Positions 33,777 to 45,902 of a stretch of 64,000 nucleotides of DNA are shown here, piece after piece. Below the pieces are notes generated by a model. It was not told the DNA's origin, ran no database searches, and was given only the letters and a program-made list of their open reading frames with translations. Positions within the stretch are counted from its first letter, which is position 1, and the number at the start of each line of letters is the position of its first letter. This DNA comes from Nyssa sinensis (Eukaryota > Streptophyta > Magnoliopsida > Cornales > Nyssaceae). The DNA lies in contig CM018038.1 in the NCBI GenBank assembly GCA_008638375.1, positions 32,781,169 through 32,845,168 on the forward strand, read 5' to 3'. The translations under genes and the position numbers were made by a program.

Positions 33777-36039
33777 TGAGAGAGGGAGAAGAAGGAAGAA
33801 GAAGAAAAAGGAAGAGGTTGCTCGTATGGCTGCCTATTTTGAAGGGGACCACAAATTCTCAACCAAGAAGAAGAGAGAGGGAGAGAGAGCACTGTTTAGA
33901 AGGTATAAACACACCAAAACACTAGAATTTTCCCTTTTTATTCATTTTTCTGTTTTAGTTATTTTGAGCCATATGAGTGTATGCACAAGATATAGTAACA
34001 TGATAGGACTGTTCCGAGTGGACAGAGAGGGTCAAAAGGCTTGAGAAGCCAAGAACTGAGAATGGACCTCCATTGTTGGACCTTCAACAATGCAGGTCTG
34101 AGACCACCGAAACCAAACTAAGTTTGGTTGACCAAGTCTTAAACTAGACCGTAGGAGCATCCCAAAAACCATAAGCCGCGATCCAATAGCCTAGAGAGGC
34201 CCTAGAAATCTGAGGTTTTAGGTCACGGGTTTAGAACCCAGCTTCCAAAATAAACGCCTGTTTCTTGTTTTTGGAATAAGAACCAAGCCCCCTTGCCATG
34301 ACGGTCACAACAAGACAAAAACGAACTGATTTGGTCCAAAAACGAACACACACAACCAAGTTGCAGGTCATGGCTGCCGAACCCTCAAGCACGATCGTGA
34401 GCCCCATTCGAGCTCTCAAATGGATGCCAAAGTGTTGCTCGAACACCCAATGACCCATGCCACCCAAGAACAGAGAGATTTAGTAAGAGGAAATTGACAA
34501 AAATAGAGGAAAAATTTTAGTCGAACAGTGCTGTCGTGATGGAGAAGACGACCCTGTTCGAGTCGGGTCTTGGGTCGGGCCCCAACCAAACTAAAATAGA
34601 ATTTTTAAATACTTAACAAAACTGCGTCGTTTTGGGTTAAGTGAATTTTAAAATGAAACTTAGGGCTGACGTCAGCATGACGTGGCGAATCGGAGTAAAC
34701 CGGTTGGTTTTGAAACATTTGAACCGGTTCAGTCCCCAAAATTTTGAACTGGACGGTTTATTTTAAATCTTTTTAAAATTCTATTTTGACCCCCAGAATT
34801 TCCTACAAATTTCAATTAACCCCTAGAGTTTGGTTAATTATAAAGTTACCCAAAAAAATTAAGTAAAATTAATTTTCAATCCTTTTTAAATAAGAAAAAT
34901 TACTAAAATGCCCTTAGACTAAAAATAGGTCAAACAAAGTCCGATTAAAGTAAATGAATAGTATATTTTGACTATTTCGAACATTCTGGATCCAATGAAA
35001 GGATTCGTTTTACGAGATGAGACTCCAAAAAATTAAGACACGTGAAACGTAAAATTACCATTTTACCCCTAATGATATCTAGGGTCAATTGAATATAAAA
35101 GGTAGTCTATCTTGACTATTTTGGGCAATCCGGACTTAACGGTAGAGTCCATTTTGCTAAACGAGGTACCAAAAAATATGACACGTAAAAACATAAAATC
35201 ACAAAAAATGCCCTAGGCTTAAAATAAACTTTAGATACGCAAATTTAAATATAGAAAAGTCTAAATCAATTATATTCGACACTTTGAACCTAACGGTGAC
35301 ATCTTTTTGGAAAAAATAAAGCCCGACAACAAACTGAAAAATGACCAATGAGTCCCTAAGACTTAATGAAGCTATAGGGGGAGGGTAATTGGAATAAAGA
35401 GGAATCTAGATTGATAGTTAAATTATAAAATACTTTGAACAAGAAAGTAACAAGATCTTGAATTGTGATTATAGGGACCCTCGTTAAGGAATGATTTTTA
35501 GAATTTGCTTTTGGACTTCAGGTGAGTGTTTCATACCATATTAAGGTAGACATTTTCATTATAGATATAAATATTGAACTCTTTTATGATATATCGACAT
35601 ATGAAATCGTTTTCCTTTATAGCCTTTGTTTAACAGTTATACTATATACGTTTTGAATGACCTATTGACAACTATATTGTCTTCTTTGACTTAAAAAAAT
35701 GTGTTTGTAAGATACTCAAATGTTATATGATCTTGTTACAAATGTTTGAACTGTTTTAACTAAATATCAAATAAAGAACTTTGATTTGAGTAATTAAATT
35801 GCTATTGATGATTATTGATTTTGGATATGATTTTGATGCTTTGGATAGAACACTCTTCTATGATTGGTCACTACTGAATAAGTTATGATTTATCGAACCC
35901 TTCCCATAGGGTATATTGTGGTGAGCCGGTGTTGATATGGCATATTGAACTAGCTAGTCTATCGATCTCAGTCAGCGAGGTGCTAATTTGCTGACCATAG
36001 AAGAGTAATATATGATTTTGAATATGAATATTGAATATG

Positions 36040-36245
36040 AACCATAATTGAATATGATTTATCGAACCATGATTTTGAATTATCGAACTATGATCTATCG
36101 AATTTTGTTATCGAACTATGATTTATTGAACCAAGACTCATCGAATTGTGATTTATTGAACTATGATTCATCGAACTATGTTATTGAACTACGATTTATT
36201 GAACCATGTTATTGAACTATAATTTTGATTTATTGAACTATATTA
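36040..36245. repeat. Minisatellite of atcgaactatg words in the gypsy LTR
   Basis: More than ten variants of gatttatcgaactatg or ttattgaactatg stand head to tail at 16-20 base spacing. The fragment at 22042-22408 carries a shorter version. Confidence 0.85.
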
Positions 36246-36843
36246 TTGATTATCGATTTACGATTATTGTTAAATTGAGATTTATTAGAAATGAATTTGA
36301 TACCGTTATCTTGTACTATAATTAAGATAACATATGATATCGGATCATTGACATTTCAGTATTGAATTATATAGTAGTTTTGAAACCTTTGGTATGTTAT
36401 GGAATACTCATGAGCTGGGATATTCATGAGCTGTTGAACTCATAAGATTTTTATCCAATATATTTCAGGTATCAATAGTGGCAAGGGAATAGTTATTTCA
36501 GTCAGAATAGCCGAAAGCTTATGAAGTTATGAACCCTTTTTGTAATAGAATTTTGTTAGACATGATGTAGTTGCTTTTAGAAGTAATGTTGGATTATATA
36601 TCAAATATGACATCGGCAGGCTTTGAAAAATTACATCATATACTTTTGAAATTATTATGGAATGTATATATCGATGACTGATGTTGACTAGTTTATTGAC
36701 GCTTCCGCAATTGAAAAAGAAATTATTCCGCTACGTTTGATTAGATGGAAAAGAGAAAAGGATTGCGATCATTGAAAAAGGCCTCGGTGGCCGATCACGA
36801 ACCCTCAATCCGCATGGGCCAGATTTCGGGTCGTGACATATAT

Positions 36844-38832
36844 TTTAAAAAGAGAAAGTGAATTTTCTCAAAAATCAACACTAAGAAGGTAAGGCTCGAA
36901 CCTTAAGTTTTTTTTTTAATTAATGTTTCTGTGGTATTTTAACACTATTCTAGCTTAATAGAAATGGAAGTAAAGCCCTGGATGAGCCTAACACAGTAGA
37001 GTCGCCATTAATGGAAACTTGAAACTAGGTCTTGAATGAAACCTAAACTAAATTGAGTTTTGTGAATGGGGCCTTAAACTAGGTTAGAAAAGGAGCATAA
37101 AGCAAGTTAAACCAAATACTTTAGCTAAAAAATGAGCACGTAATAGGGCGTTACAGGTTCGGAGGATAATTGGTCAACCTAGAAAAATGGTTTCAAAACC
37201 ATACTTTGAGGCTTGAAGCCCGTCGAAAAAGAGTTGAATGGGCCAAACATTGGCCAAATTGGTCCAATATCAAGGGAGAACATAGAAGTTGTAGGTGGTT
37301 GATCGGGAAGTCTAAATCCTTGATTTCGACTTATTCAACCTGTTTAAATGGATTTAAATGATTCTAAAGAGTATTAAATAACATTTTAGATGATTAGAAA
37401 TGGAAAAACGATCCAAAATAGTGCTAAAATCAAGTGGGAAAAATTGAAAAACGTAGAATCCGACAACCGTCTCTAGAGACGATAACTAGCAAAGTCATCG
37501 GAGAAAAAGGTACTCTAACGAATGGGGTCTCAGATCTAGATTCGGGTCAAATACCCACCCAGGTGCTCTATGGGTTGGCCATAGTACGTCATTTTTGGCA
37601 AAGGGTTTATGTTTTAAAAATCAATTCAAAGCATTTGGTTACGCGATTAGTAATAGGTGTACTATTCTAGTTTACGGACTTATCTGTTGTTTGCCTTCTT
37701 ATCCGCCATTTGTTTTGTAAATTCAATCAATATATATATAAGGTGCCGAAGCGCCTAATATTCGAACCCACAACCCTAGGGTTTAAAACCAAGCCTCAAA
37801 TCATTTCGCCACCACTTGTGGTTGGTTTAGAAAATTAGTACATAAACACTCGTGTTTAGTAGATCCTGCAGGACTCACTCGTGTAATGCCCATGAGAAGG
37901 TTAGTGATCCCTCGTGTTTAGGCTATGAATTATATAACATCGTGTAAGCTTAGAGTCCAAGTCAACACGGATTCTCATGTAAAGTGAAAACAAGTATAAT
38001 TAGAAATGGAAGAAGGTTTTCAAACTCCCATTCGCCTAAAAATGATTTTATTCCTCGTGTTTCATAAAAGAAAAAGGGTTTCACCCTCTTAATTATGTAT
38101 AAAGGATTTATCCTTCCTGTTTTGCATAAGAAACGAAATGTTTACACTCTATGCCATCAAAGGCAACCCTACTAAGTTTTTGTGAAATGAAGTGCTTTAC
38201 TTGAATCATCATAATTTGTTTTCTCTTTAAAGTTCACATGTTTAAATGTATCATGTGTTTAATGCTATGGTTCAAGTATCTTGTATACTATGTTTGAAAA
38301 TGTGAACAATCGATAGTGATTTTATTATGAACTCTTTTATGCTTCAAATCACTATTAGTTGAAAACCCATGACAATGTATTGGAATTACTGACGAGCTTT
38401 TCACGAAGCTCACATAGATTTACTCATGTATTTTATAGGTGATGACAACGAATGGGAAGCTGTCCCTTTTTGATGAAAGACATCCAAAACCCTCATAGTC
38501 TTAGGAACCATTTTTGTTTTAAATAGTGAAGGCAATATTTTCGCCTCCAGCTTGGTCAAGACTCTTTAGCAAGCAAGAACCAATTATAGTGATGAATATA
38601 TCTTTGATAGCTTTTGTAATAGTAATTGTGGAACGAATAATGTAGTTTGACTTTTGTAAATCCTATTATGTAATATATAAAAATGTACTTAGTGTGTTTA
38701 GAAGTTCTGGTCGGATGGTTGTGCATTTGTTGTTTATACTTCTACATTATTTCATTATTTTCATGTTGGTTGCACTTCCACCTGACTTTGTATAACCCGT
38801 CGAGCTAGGTTGCATCTCTTAATCTGCAAAGG
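36844..38832. other. Unassigned repeat-like DNA
   Basis: No coding frame recognised. The phrase agtcgccattaatgg near 37000 resembles leader sequence of Tat/Ogre-type gypsy elements, and a TA run (37729-37740) is followed by ggtgccgaagcgcc. This may be an old gypsy fragment; evidence is weak. Confidence 0.3.
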
Positions 38833-39070
38833 GTGGGCTTCAAAAGTGACAGCAAGTTAGCTATTGATTTGACGAAGAGTCTAATTTCTCATAGTAGAGG
38901 CAAGCACATTGATATCAAATTTCACTTTATTCATGGTTCATCGAGTTTGAGTTTTGTCATTTTGAAAATCAAGTTGCAGAAAATTTTACAAAGCCATTCA
39001 AAGAAGATTTATTTTTTAAGCTGAAGAGATTGCTTGGCATTCTCATGCAATTTAGAAAGTTTTACAATTT
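38833..39070 (+). pseudogene. Copia RNase H tail fragment, relative of the young element
   Basis: Plus-strand words SDSKLAIDLTK and [13 protein letters not shown] match the end of RNase H in the young element at 40785-45897 ([24 protein letters not shown]). After that about 35 bases are missing relative to the young copy, then the sequence resumes with agtttgagttttgtc and tttacaaagcc. No other domain of the element is found upstream, so this is an isolated 3' scrap. 39071-39130 may be worn LTR sequence. Confidence 0.75.
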
Positions 39071-39809
39071 TATTTATAAAGTCCTAGTAGTAATTGAAGT
39101 AGGGTTAGAACAACATAATTTATATATGTATGTCGGTTTGCCTTTGAGGATTTCCAAAAGCCAAAGAAAATGTTTTTGATTCCCTTTCCCTTCCAAAAAG
39201 AGGTTCTGTTGTGAGAGTGAGATCATAAATTTTGTTTCAATAAAATATTACATTATTCTCAAAGTTTCTTCTCCACTTTTACTTTTGACCATATGATTTA
39301 GATGGATAATTTAATAAAATTTAATTTTTCTATTGAGTCCTTTTATTTTTTTTTATCTCTTTGCTTGGTTTTGTTGTTCTGCAAGCCGTACTACTTTTTA
39401 TGCATAGGTAAGAAAAAACATTAGGGGATGACAAAGACTTGAGATTGAATCTCACCTTCATCTCCCATTGTGTAACTTCTTCTTGAACCAAATTAAAAGA
39501 AAAAGTTGGTATGGTATGTATAGTTTAACTTGAAAGAAAAAAAGAGCTAGAAAATACAATGCAAAAGAAATCATATTTCCTTATTTAGTTCCTATAAGAA
39601 ATAGGAAGGAAAAGAAAATGCGAGGCAAAGTAACAGAAATCGTTTTCTTTATTTATTTTTGAGAAATTTTTAATAAGCAAGAGAAAATATATCTTCTTCT
39701 TTGTTTTCAATAAATCTGAAAATTAAATGGAGATTAAAAATATCACCTCACAACATATATACCAGCTAAAACATTTTCATTCTTAGATTGCCAGGCAAGA
39801 TATTCAGAT
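39071..39809. other. Intergenic DNA, possibly worn copia LTR at its left
   Basis: About 39060-39125 resembles 30346-30420. Nothing else was recognised; no coding signal. Confidence 0.4.
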
Positions 39810-40523
39810 CAACTCCAAAGGGAGTTCTCATTTTAAGGTGTCAAAAAACTTATTTGCAACTTTAAATAGTGTTATGGCACCCCAAAATTATAAATCTGTT
39901 CCAATGGCAGGTGAGAAAATAGGGTGCCATTTTAATATTTTAATTTTTTTTATTAAAAAAATGTAATTAAACTTAACGATTATATTTTAACGGGTATAAT
40001 TTTCATAACGGTTTGATTTAAATTAAATTACAAAAATTAATTTAATTTTAAAAATCAATTTAAATTCTAACAATTAACTAAATTAAAAAAATTATTTAAT
40101 TATAAAAATTAGTTAAATAAATAAAATCATCCTAAATGAACAAAAAAATCATAAATTAAAAAATAAAAAAAATCAATTTAAATTATAAAAAATAATTTAA
40201 TTAAAAAATTAATTTAAAAAATAACAAACCACCTGTATTTTTGGGCTTTGGTAAGTTTTTTTCCTATATTTATAGAATTTTTTGTTGAAATAGAGTCGTT
40301 GAAATGGTAACCGTTGTAACAGTAAAAATGAAAATGACTCTAACCGTCAAATGACACCTCTCCTTTTTCTCTCTCCAAAGTTTGTAAAAATGACACCTCA
40401 AACCGTTGGGTGTCATTTTGTAACAGCAGATGCCACTTCCTTTGGAATGAAAAATTTTAAATTTAGAGTGTCAGTTCGACAATTAGAATTTGGCATCCCG
40501 GATGGCACCCCGCCTTGGAGTTG
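39810..40523. mobile_element. Non-autonomous element with inverted ends (tentative)
   Basis: Left end CAACTCCAAAGG and right complement CAACTCCAAGG. Just inside, both ends carry further words on the theme ggtgccat, tgtcattt and ggcaccc, and the middle is an A/T-rich run with partial self-complementarity. No coding sequence. Flanking duplications are not clear, so the exact type is unknown. Confidence 0.4.
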
Positions 40524-40779
40524 CTTTCATAGGCACAAAAATTGTAAATCCCAAGGCAAACACAAAACAATGAGTGGTGAAGACAAAAGAAAAGACAGTG
40601 GAGGGAAATGAAACTTTGTTTTAGAAGCTGCGACACAAACTGCCATTATTATTTTGGCAGCCGTTTCTCATGGTTTTTTAAAAGTTGAAAGACTTTTTAA
40701 AATTTTAAAAACAAAGGATACGTGGAAAAACTTTTAGTAATAACTACCTTATGACTTTTGAAGTAAATTTTTTTGAATG
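40524..40779. other. Intergenic DNA before the young copia element
   Basis: No feature recognised; its right neighbour is the ATATA target copy at 40780-40784. Confidence 0.5.
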
Positions 40780-40784
40780 ATATA

Positions 40785-41249
40785 TGTGAGCCAATTAAAC
40801 CAAGTTATATTTTTAATAGGATTTTAAAGTAGAGTTATGGTAGTAGTAAGATTTGATTTATTTTAATCTTAATGAGACTAGGAGTCCTTATCCTAGTGGG
40901 AGTGGTATTTTAATTCAATTAGAATTAGAAATCCTAATTATATTAGGATTAGGCTTTATATAATTTATATATATATATATAGGTATATGGATGTAAGCCG
41001 TAGCCTAAGCCATAAGCCAAAACGGCGTTCTGCCGCATGATGGAGAAATTGCCTTGGAGTCACTGGTCAAAGTTTTTCTTTTGATTTATGAAAATTCCTC
41101 TTGTCACGATATTTGAGGCAGCCTTTAGAAAGATTGTTTATTGTTTTTGTTTATCAAAATTATTGAACCTCCTTTTCTCTCACTGATAAATAGTATGTAT
41201 AGTGAGATTATTTTTATTGCATCAATATTAATTTGATTTGGGTCCAACA
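40785..41249 (+). repeat. 5' LTR of the young copia element
   Basis: 465 bp. It contains a 9-bp stem AATCCTAAT / ATTAGGATT with loop TAT at 40930-40950, a TATA box TATATAA at 40957-40963 and an (AT)n run at about 40968-40981. U3 therefore ends about 30 bases after the TATA box, near 40990. Confidence 0.95.
40957..40963 (+). promoter_or_regulatory. TATA box of the young copia LTR
   Basis: TATATAA in ggctttatataatt, seven bases after a perfect 9-bp inverted repeat. The following (AT)n run offers alternative TATA sequences, and it differs in length between the two LTRs. Confidence 0.5.
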
Positions 41250-41298
41250 ATTGGTATCAGAGCAATTTTTGGGTCCTACAAATGGTATCAGAGCTTGG
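41237..41298 (+). repeat. 31-bp tandem duplication of LTR end plus primer-binding site
   Basis: tttgggtccaaca + attggtatcagagc (41237-41263) is repeated with a 31-base period as tttgggtcctaca + aatggtatcagagc (41268-41294). So the element has two complete TGGTATCAGAGC sites, at 41252-41263 and 41283-41294. Only the first abuts the LTR end as defined by the 3' LTR. Confidence 0.9.
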
Positions 41299-41321
41299 TT
41301 ATTTTTTTTCGATTCGTGAAG

Positions 41322-44300
41322 ATGACTTCAATTATTTGTACGGTATATAAATTTGATGGAAAATCTCCTTTTTATATTTGGGAGAATACGATGATGACTT
41401 TTTTTGGTTCAAGTGGTTTGACGATGAAATTCATTAAGGAAGAGCTTGCAGCAGATGCAGATGAGGCAACAAGGCAAGTACACTTCAAAACTTTAAATTG
41501 TATTCATCAAGCTTTAGATATTTCTGTTCTTAGTAAAATATCTCATGTTCAGTCTGCGAAACAAGCATGGGATATTCTTACAAAAATATATGTTGGTGTT
41601 GATAAGGTGAAAAAGGCTAGATTACAAAAATTGCATAGAGATTTTGAGTTGTTGCAGATGGAAAAATCAGAAACTATTTCTGAGTATTTTTCGTGGACCA
41701 CGGCACTTGTTAATGAGATGAGGACTAATGGTGAACAAATAACAGACCGTCAAATTGTTGAAAAAATTCTTCGAAGCTTGACACTGCGGTTTGAATATAA
41801 AGTGACAGCTATTGAAGAGTCGGCTAACTTGGAGTCCATGACAGTGGATAAATTACAAGGTTCGTTGAGAGTTCATGAACAACGCTTGAATGAGAGATCA
41901 AAAAATTCTGTGGAGGAAGCTTTGCAAGCTCAATTAAATTTGAAGAATGAAAAAGGCAAGTCTCAGAATAATGGAGGATTTAATCAACGTTTTCAAGGCT
42001 ACCAGAATAGAGGGCAGAATCACAACAATAGAGGAGGCAGAGGCAATAATGGGCAAAACAGATTTGGTGGAGGAAGAGGCAGAGGCAACCAGTGGCAGAA
42101 CAACAATCAGTGGCAAAATAATAATTGGCAGCACAGACCAGTCCAAGGAAGAGGAGATGGTAACAATTCTAATCCACAATCTCATAAATCCAATATTCAA
42201 TGTTTTAATTGTGGCAAGTTTGGGCATAAAAAGTCTGAGTGCAGATCTAGAAGGCCAAATAATAGAGATCATCAAGCTAATGTTGCTGAAAATAATCCTG
42301 GTGGTAATAATGAAGTAGAAACCGTGTTGTTGGCTTGTAATGTTGTGGATAATGATGATAGTGCTAAGTGGTATTTAGACACTGGCTGTAGTAATCACAT
42401 GTGTGGTGAGAAAGACATGTTTTCTGATTTGGATGAGTCCGTTCGATCAGAGGTAAAGTTTGGAAATAATTCAAAGATACCTGTGATGGGTAAAGGCAGA
42501 ATAGCAATCAGATTGAAGAATGGGTCTCACAAGTATATTTCAGATGTGTTTTATGTACCAGGTTTGAAACAAAATTTGTTGAGTATGGGGCAACTTTCAG
42601 AAAGAGGTTATGATATGCGAATCCACCATGGAGTTTGCACAATTAATGATGACCGTTTGGGGCTAATAGCAAAGGTAAATATGACTCAAAATCGTTTATT
42701 TCCATTGAGTATTAAATGCGAGAATTTACCTTGCTTTAGTTCTATGATTGATGATGATAGTTGGTTATGGCATATGCGGTTTGGGCATGTAAATTTTGGC
42801 AGTCTTAATTTTCTTGCTAGAAAACATTGGGTTTCTGGTTTGCCTGTTATTGATATCCCAAATAGAGTTTGTGAAACTTGTGTAATGGGAAAGAAACATA
42901 GAGATGCTTTTCCTACAGGAAATTCATGGAGAGCCAAGAGGCCTTTAGAGTTGATACACTCAGATTTGTGCTTAGTGAAGGTACCTTCTAATGGTGGCAG
43001 TAGGTACTTTATTACTTTTATTGATGATTTTAGCAAAAAAGCATGGGTTTATTTTTTGCAACATAAATCTGATGCTTGTGATACTTTTAAAAAATTCAAG
43101 GCTTATGTTGAAAAGCGAAGTGGATTTCAAATTAAGACTTTGAGAACTGACAGGGGTACAGAATATCTTGTTTGTGATGATTTTTTGGAGACACATGGTA
43201 TTAGGCATCAGTTGACTGCTAGATATACTCCACAACAAAATGGAGTGGCGGAAAGAAAGAATAGAACTGTTATGGATATGGTTAGATGCATGATGAAATT
43301 TAAAAATTTGCCTAAAGGATTTTGGGCTGAAGCGGTTGCTTGTGCTATTTATGTTTTGAATATGTGTCCTACTAGAAGTGTTTCTAACAAAACCCCACAG
43401 GAAGCTTGGAGTGGACAGAAGCCTGTCATTAAACACCTAAGGGTGTTTGGATGCATTGCATATGCTCATGTGCCAGATCATCTTAGAAAGAAACTTGATG
43501 ATAGAGGTGAAAAATGTATTTTTATTGGTTACAGTCAATTGTCAAAAGCCTACAAGTTGTATAATCCAATAACAGAAAAGGTGATTATTAGTCGTGATGT
43601 GACTTTTGATGAGCAAGGAGTTTGGGATTGGTCTCAGAATAATCAAATCCAGCCACCTTTAAATTTTAATAATGCAGATCCACAGATTGAAGTACAGAAT
43701 GAGCCTCAGATTAGTGATCCTCCATCTTCAGATGTGTCATCACCTCATGCAGAGTCTTCTAGGCGTCCTCAACGCCAGCGCCACTTGCCTGCTCGCTTAC
43801 AGGATTATGTTGTTGGTAGTGATAATGAGCCAACTAATGAAGATTTAGTGAATTTTGCTTTATTTGCAGATTGTGATCCTATGACTTTTGAAGAAGCCTC
43901 TCGTGATGATCATTGGATTAAAGCCATGGATGATGAGATCCATGCAATTGAGAAGAACGACACATGGCAACTTACTACTCTTCCTAGTGGTAAGAAACCA
44001 ATTGGTGTAAAGTGGGTGTACAAGACAAAGTACAAGCCCAATGGTGAGGTAGATCGCTTTAAAGCGAGATTGGTGGCTAAGGGTTACAAACAAAAGCCAG
44101 GTATTGATTATTTTGAGGTGTTTGCTCCTGTTGCTAGACTTGATACAGTTCGTATGTTTGTTTCTCTTGCTGCTCAAAATAATTGGAGAATTTTTCAAAT
44201 GGATGTTAAATCTGCTTTCTTGAATGGTGTACTTGAAGAAGAGGTTTATGTTGAGCAACCTGCTGGCTATGTGATAAAAGGGCATGAAAATAAAGTTTTT

Positions 44301-45296
44301 AGATTGAATAAGGCCTTGTATGGATTGAAGCAAGCGCCTAGAACGTGGTATACACGCATTGATTCTTATTTTGTTGAGCATGGTTTTGAGAGATGTCCTT
44401 ATGAGCATACTTTATATGTCAAGTCTAATTCACATGGTGATATTCTTATTGTGTGCTTATATGTTGATGATTTGATATTTACTGGCAATAATCCAAAGTT
44501 GATTTCAGAATTCAGGGAGGCTATGATAGCTCACTTTGAGATGACAGATATGGGACTAATGTCTTATTTTCTTGGCATTGAAGTTGTTCAAACAGATGGT
44601 GGAATTTTTATTTCACAGAAAAAGTATGCTAGCGATATTTTGAAAAGGTTTAGGATGGATAAGTCCAATCCGATTCTGACTCCAGTTGAGGAGAGGTTGA
44701 AGTTGGTGAGAGATGGTACAGGTGATCTTGTGAATCCAACTTACTTTAAAAGGTTGGTGGGTAGCTTGAGGTATTTGACTTCTACTAGGCCAGATATTGT
44801 GTTTGGTGTTGGATTGATTAGTAGATTTATGGAAACTCCACATCAATCTCACTTACAAGCTGCTAAACGGATTTTGCGATACATTAGAGGTACACAAAGT
44901 GATGGTATTTTTTACTCATCCTCTAACAGTTTGGAGCTTGTTGGATATACAGATAGTGATTGGTCAGGTGATACTGAGATGAGAAAGAGTACTTCAGGAT
45001 ATGTCTTCCATCTTGGTTCTGGTGTATTTTCTTGGTCTTCTAAAAAGCAACAGGTTGTTGCTCTTTCAACAGCAGAGGCAGAGTACATTGCAGCAGGGAA
45101 TACTGCTACTCAAGCAGTTTGGTTACGGCGGATGCTTGGTATTCTACAACACAAGCAGGATGGACCGACAACAATATTTTGTGATAGCAAGTCAGCCATT
45201 GCATTGACGAAGAATCCAGTTTTTCATGGGAGAAGCAAGCACATTGATATCAAGTTTCACTTCATTCGTGACTTGGTAAATGACAAGGAGATCTAG
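41322..45296 (+). CDS. Copia gag-pol polyprotein, truncated by a premature TAG
   Basis: The frame is open upstream to 41238, but that part covers the LTR end and primer site; the likely start is ATG at 41322 ([17 protein letters not shown]), giving 1324 aa. Gag is followed by a Gly/Asn/Gln-rich stretch and a CCHC knuckle [14 protein letters not shown] (294-307). Protease has DTG at 353-355, integrase has an HHCC module from about 484 and D548, D610, E644, RT has YVDD at 1047-1050, and RNase H includes STAEAEY near 1240. All listed catalytic residues are present. The stop TAG at 45294-45296 comes 44 codons early: past it the same frame remains open with the typical tail word ADIFTKPLK, up to TGA at 45429-45431, which overlaps the LTR start. 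This copy therefore makes a polyprotein short of its RNase H tail. Confidence 0.93.
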   Translation: MTSIICTVYKFDGKSPFYIWENTMMTFFGSSGLTMKFIKEELAADADEATRQVHFKTLNCIHQALDISVLSKISHVQSAKQAWDILTKIYVGVDKVKKARLQKLHRDFELLQMEKSETISEYFSWTTALVNEMRTNGEQITDRQIVEKILRSLTLRFEYKVTAIEESANLESMTVDKLQGSLRVHEQRLNERSKNSVEEALQAQLNLKNEKGKSQNNGGFNQRFQGYQNRGQNHNNRGGRGNNGQNRFGGGRGRGNQWQNNNQWQNNNWQHRPVQGRGDGNNSNPQSHKSNIQCFNCGKFGHKKSECRSRRPNNRDHQANVAENNPGGNNEVETVLLACNVVDNDDSAKWYLDTGCSNHMCGEKDMFSDLDESVRSEVKFGNNSKIPVMGKGRIAIRLKNGSHKYISDVFYVPGLKQNLLSMGQLSERGYDMRIHHGVCTINDDRLGLIAKVNMTQNRLFPLSIKCENLPCFSSMIDDDSWLWHMRFGHVNFGSLNFLARKHWVSGLPVIDIPNRVCETCVMGKKHRDAFPTGNSWRAKRPLELIHSDLCLVKVPSNGGSRYFITFIDDFSKKAWVYFLQHKSDACDTFKKFKAYVEKRSGFQIKTLRTDRGTEYLVCDDFLETHGIRHQLTARYTPQQNGVAERKNRTVMDMVRCMMKFKNLPKGFWAEAVACAIYVLNMCPTRSVSNKTPQEAWSGQKPVIKHLRVFGCIAYAHVPDHLRKKLDDRGEKCIFIGYSQLSKAYKLYNPITEKVIISRDVTFDEQGVWDWSQNNQIQPPLNFNNADPQIEVQNEPQISDPPSSDVSSPHAESSRRPQRQRHLPARLQDYVVGSDNEPTNEDLVNFALFADCDPMTFEEASRDDHWIKAMDDEIHAIEKNDTWQLTTLPSGKKPIGVKWVYKTKYKPNGEVDRFKARLVAKGYKQKPGIDYFEVFAPVARLDTVRMFVSLAAQNNWRIFQMDVKSAFLNGVLEEEVYVEQPAGYVIKGHENKVFRLNKALYGLKQAPRTWYTRIDSYFVEHGFERCPYEHTLYVKSNSHGDILIVCLYVDDLIFTGNNPKLISEFREAMIAHFEMTDMGLMSYFLGIEVVQTDGGIFISQKKYASDILKRFRMDKSNPILTPVEERLKLVRDGTGDLVNPTYFKRLVGSLRYLTSTRPDIVFGVGLISRFMETPHQSHLQAAKRILRYIRGTQSDGIFYSSSNSLELVGYTDSDWSGDTEMRKSTSGYVFHLGSGVFSWSSKKQQVVALSTAEAEYIAAGNTATQAVWLRRMLGILQHKQDGPTTIFCDSKSAIALTKNPVFHGRSKHIDIKFHFIRDLVNDKEI

Positions 45297-45426
45297 CTTG
45301 AGTTTTGTCCTTCTGAAGAACAAGTTGCAGATATTTTTACAAAGCCGCTCAAAACAAATTCCTTTTTGAAGTTAAAGAGATTACTTGGCATGGTGAAGCT
45401 TGAAGACCTTGGTTTAAGGGAGGCAA

Positions 45427-45897
45427 TGTGAGCCAATTAAACCAAGTTATATTTTTAATAGGATTTTAAAGTGGAGTTATGGTAGTAGTAGGATTTGATT
45501 TATTTTAATCCTAATGAGACTAGGAGTCCTTATCCTAGTGGGAGTGATATTTTAATTCAATTAGAATTAGAAATCCTAATTATATTAGGATTAGGCTTTA
45601 TATAATTTATATATATATATATATATATAGGTATATGGATGTAAGCCGTAGCCTAAGCCATAAGCCAAAACGGCGTTCTGCCGCATGATGGAGAAATTGC
45701 CTTGGAGTCACTGGTCAAAGTTTTTTTTTTGATTTATGAAAATTCCTCTTGTCACGATATTTGAGGCAGCCTTTAGAAAGATTGTTTATTGTTTTTGTTT
45801 ATCAAAATTATTGAACCTCCTTTTCTCTCACTGATAAATAGTATGTATAGTGAGATTATTTTTATTGCATCAATATTAATTTGATTTGGGTCCAACA
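45427..45897 (+). repeat. 3' LTR of the young copia element
   Basis: 471 bp. Relative to the 5' LTR: five transitions (for example aagtaga/aagtgga and tggtatt/tgatatt) and a longer (AT)n run. Ends GTCCAACA with no trace of the 31-bp duplication seen after the 5' LTR. Confidence 0.95.
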
Positions 45898-45902
45898 ATA
45901 TA

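Larger units (their letters stand above)
33175..36838 (+). mobile_element. Solo LTR of a large Ty3/gypsy-type element, 3.66 kb
   Basis: Starts TGTAACACCCCGG and ends GGGTCGTGACA. Flanks are GATAT (33170-33174) and TATAT (36839-36843), four of five equal. It contains a (TAA)n run, a (GA)n leader tract, a GACGTCAGCATGACG word, about 150-bp sub-repeats near 34890-35210, and a minisatellite of atcgaactatg words (36040-36245). The LTR at 56769-61156 matches it in reverse orientation. No internal region is present, so it is solo. Del/Tekay-like by length and termini (inference). Confidence 0.8.
40785..45897 (+). mobile_element. Young, nearly intact Ty1/copia LTR retrotransposon, 5113 bp
   Basis: LTRs 40785-41249 (465 bp) and 45427-45897 (471 bp) both start TGTGAGCC and end GTCCAACA, with a perfect target duplication ATATA (40780-40784, 45898-45902). 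Primer site TGGTATCAGAGC at 41252-41263, polypurine tract AAGGGAGGCAA at about 45416-45426. One long frame holds gag, protease, integrase, RT and RNase H in copia order. The LTRs differ by five transitions and one 6-base (AT)3 indel, about 1 percent, so the insertion is recent in geological terms. A premature stop cuts off the last 44 codons of pol. Confidence 0.97.

Noticed and set aside
33551..33925. Ser/Leu-rich and Arg/Glu-rich frames around the GA tract
   Set aside because: They translate the GA tract and its flanks inside a solo LTR.
41934..44852. Several frames antisense or out of frame within the copia polyprotein
   Set aside because: All overlap the single long polyprotein frame, which contains every expected catalytic motif.
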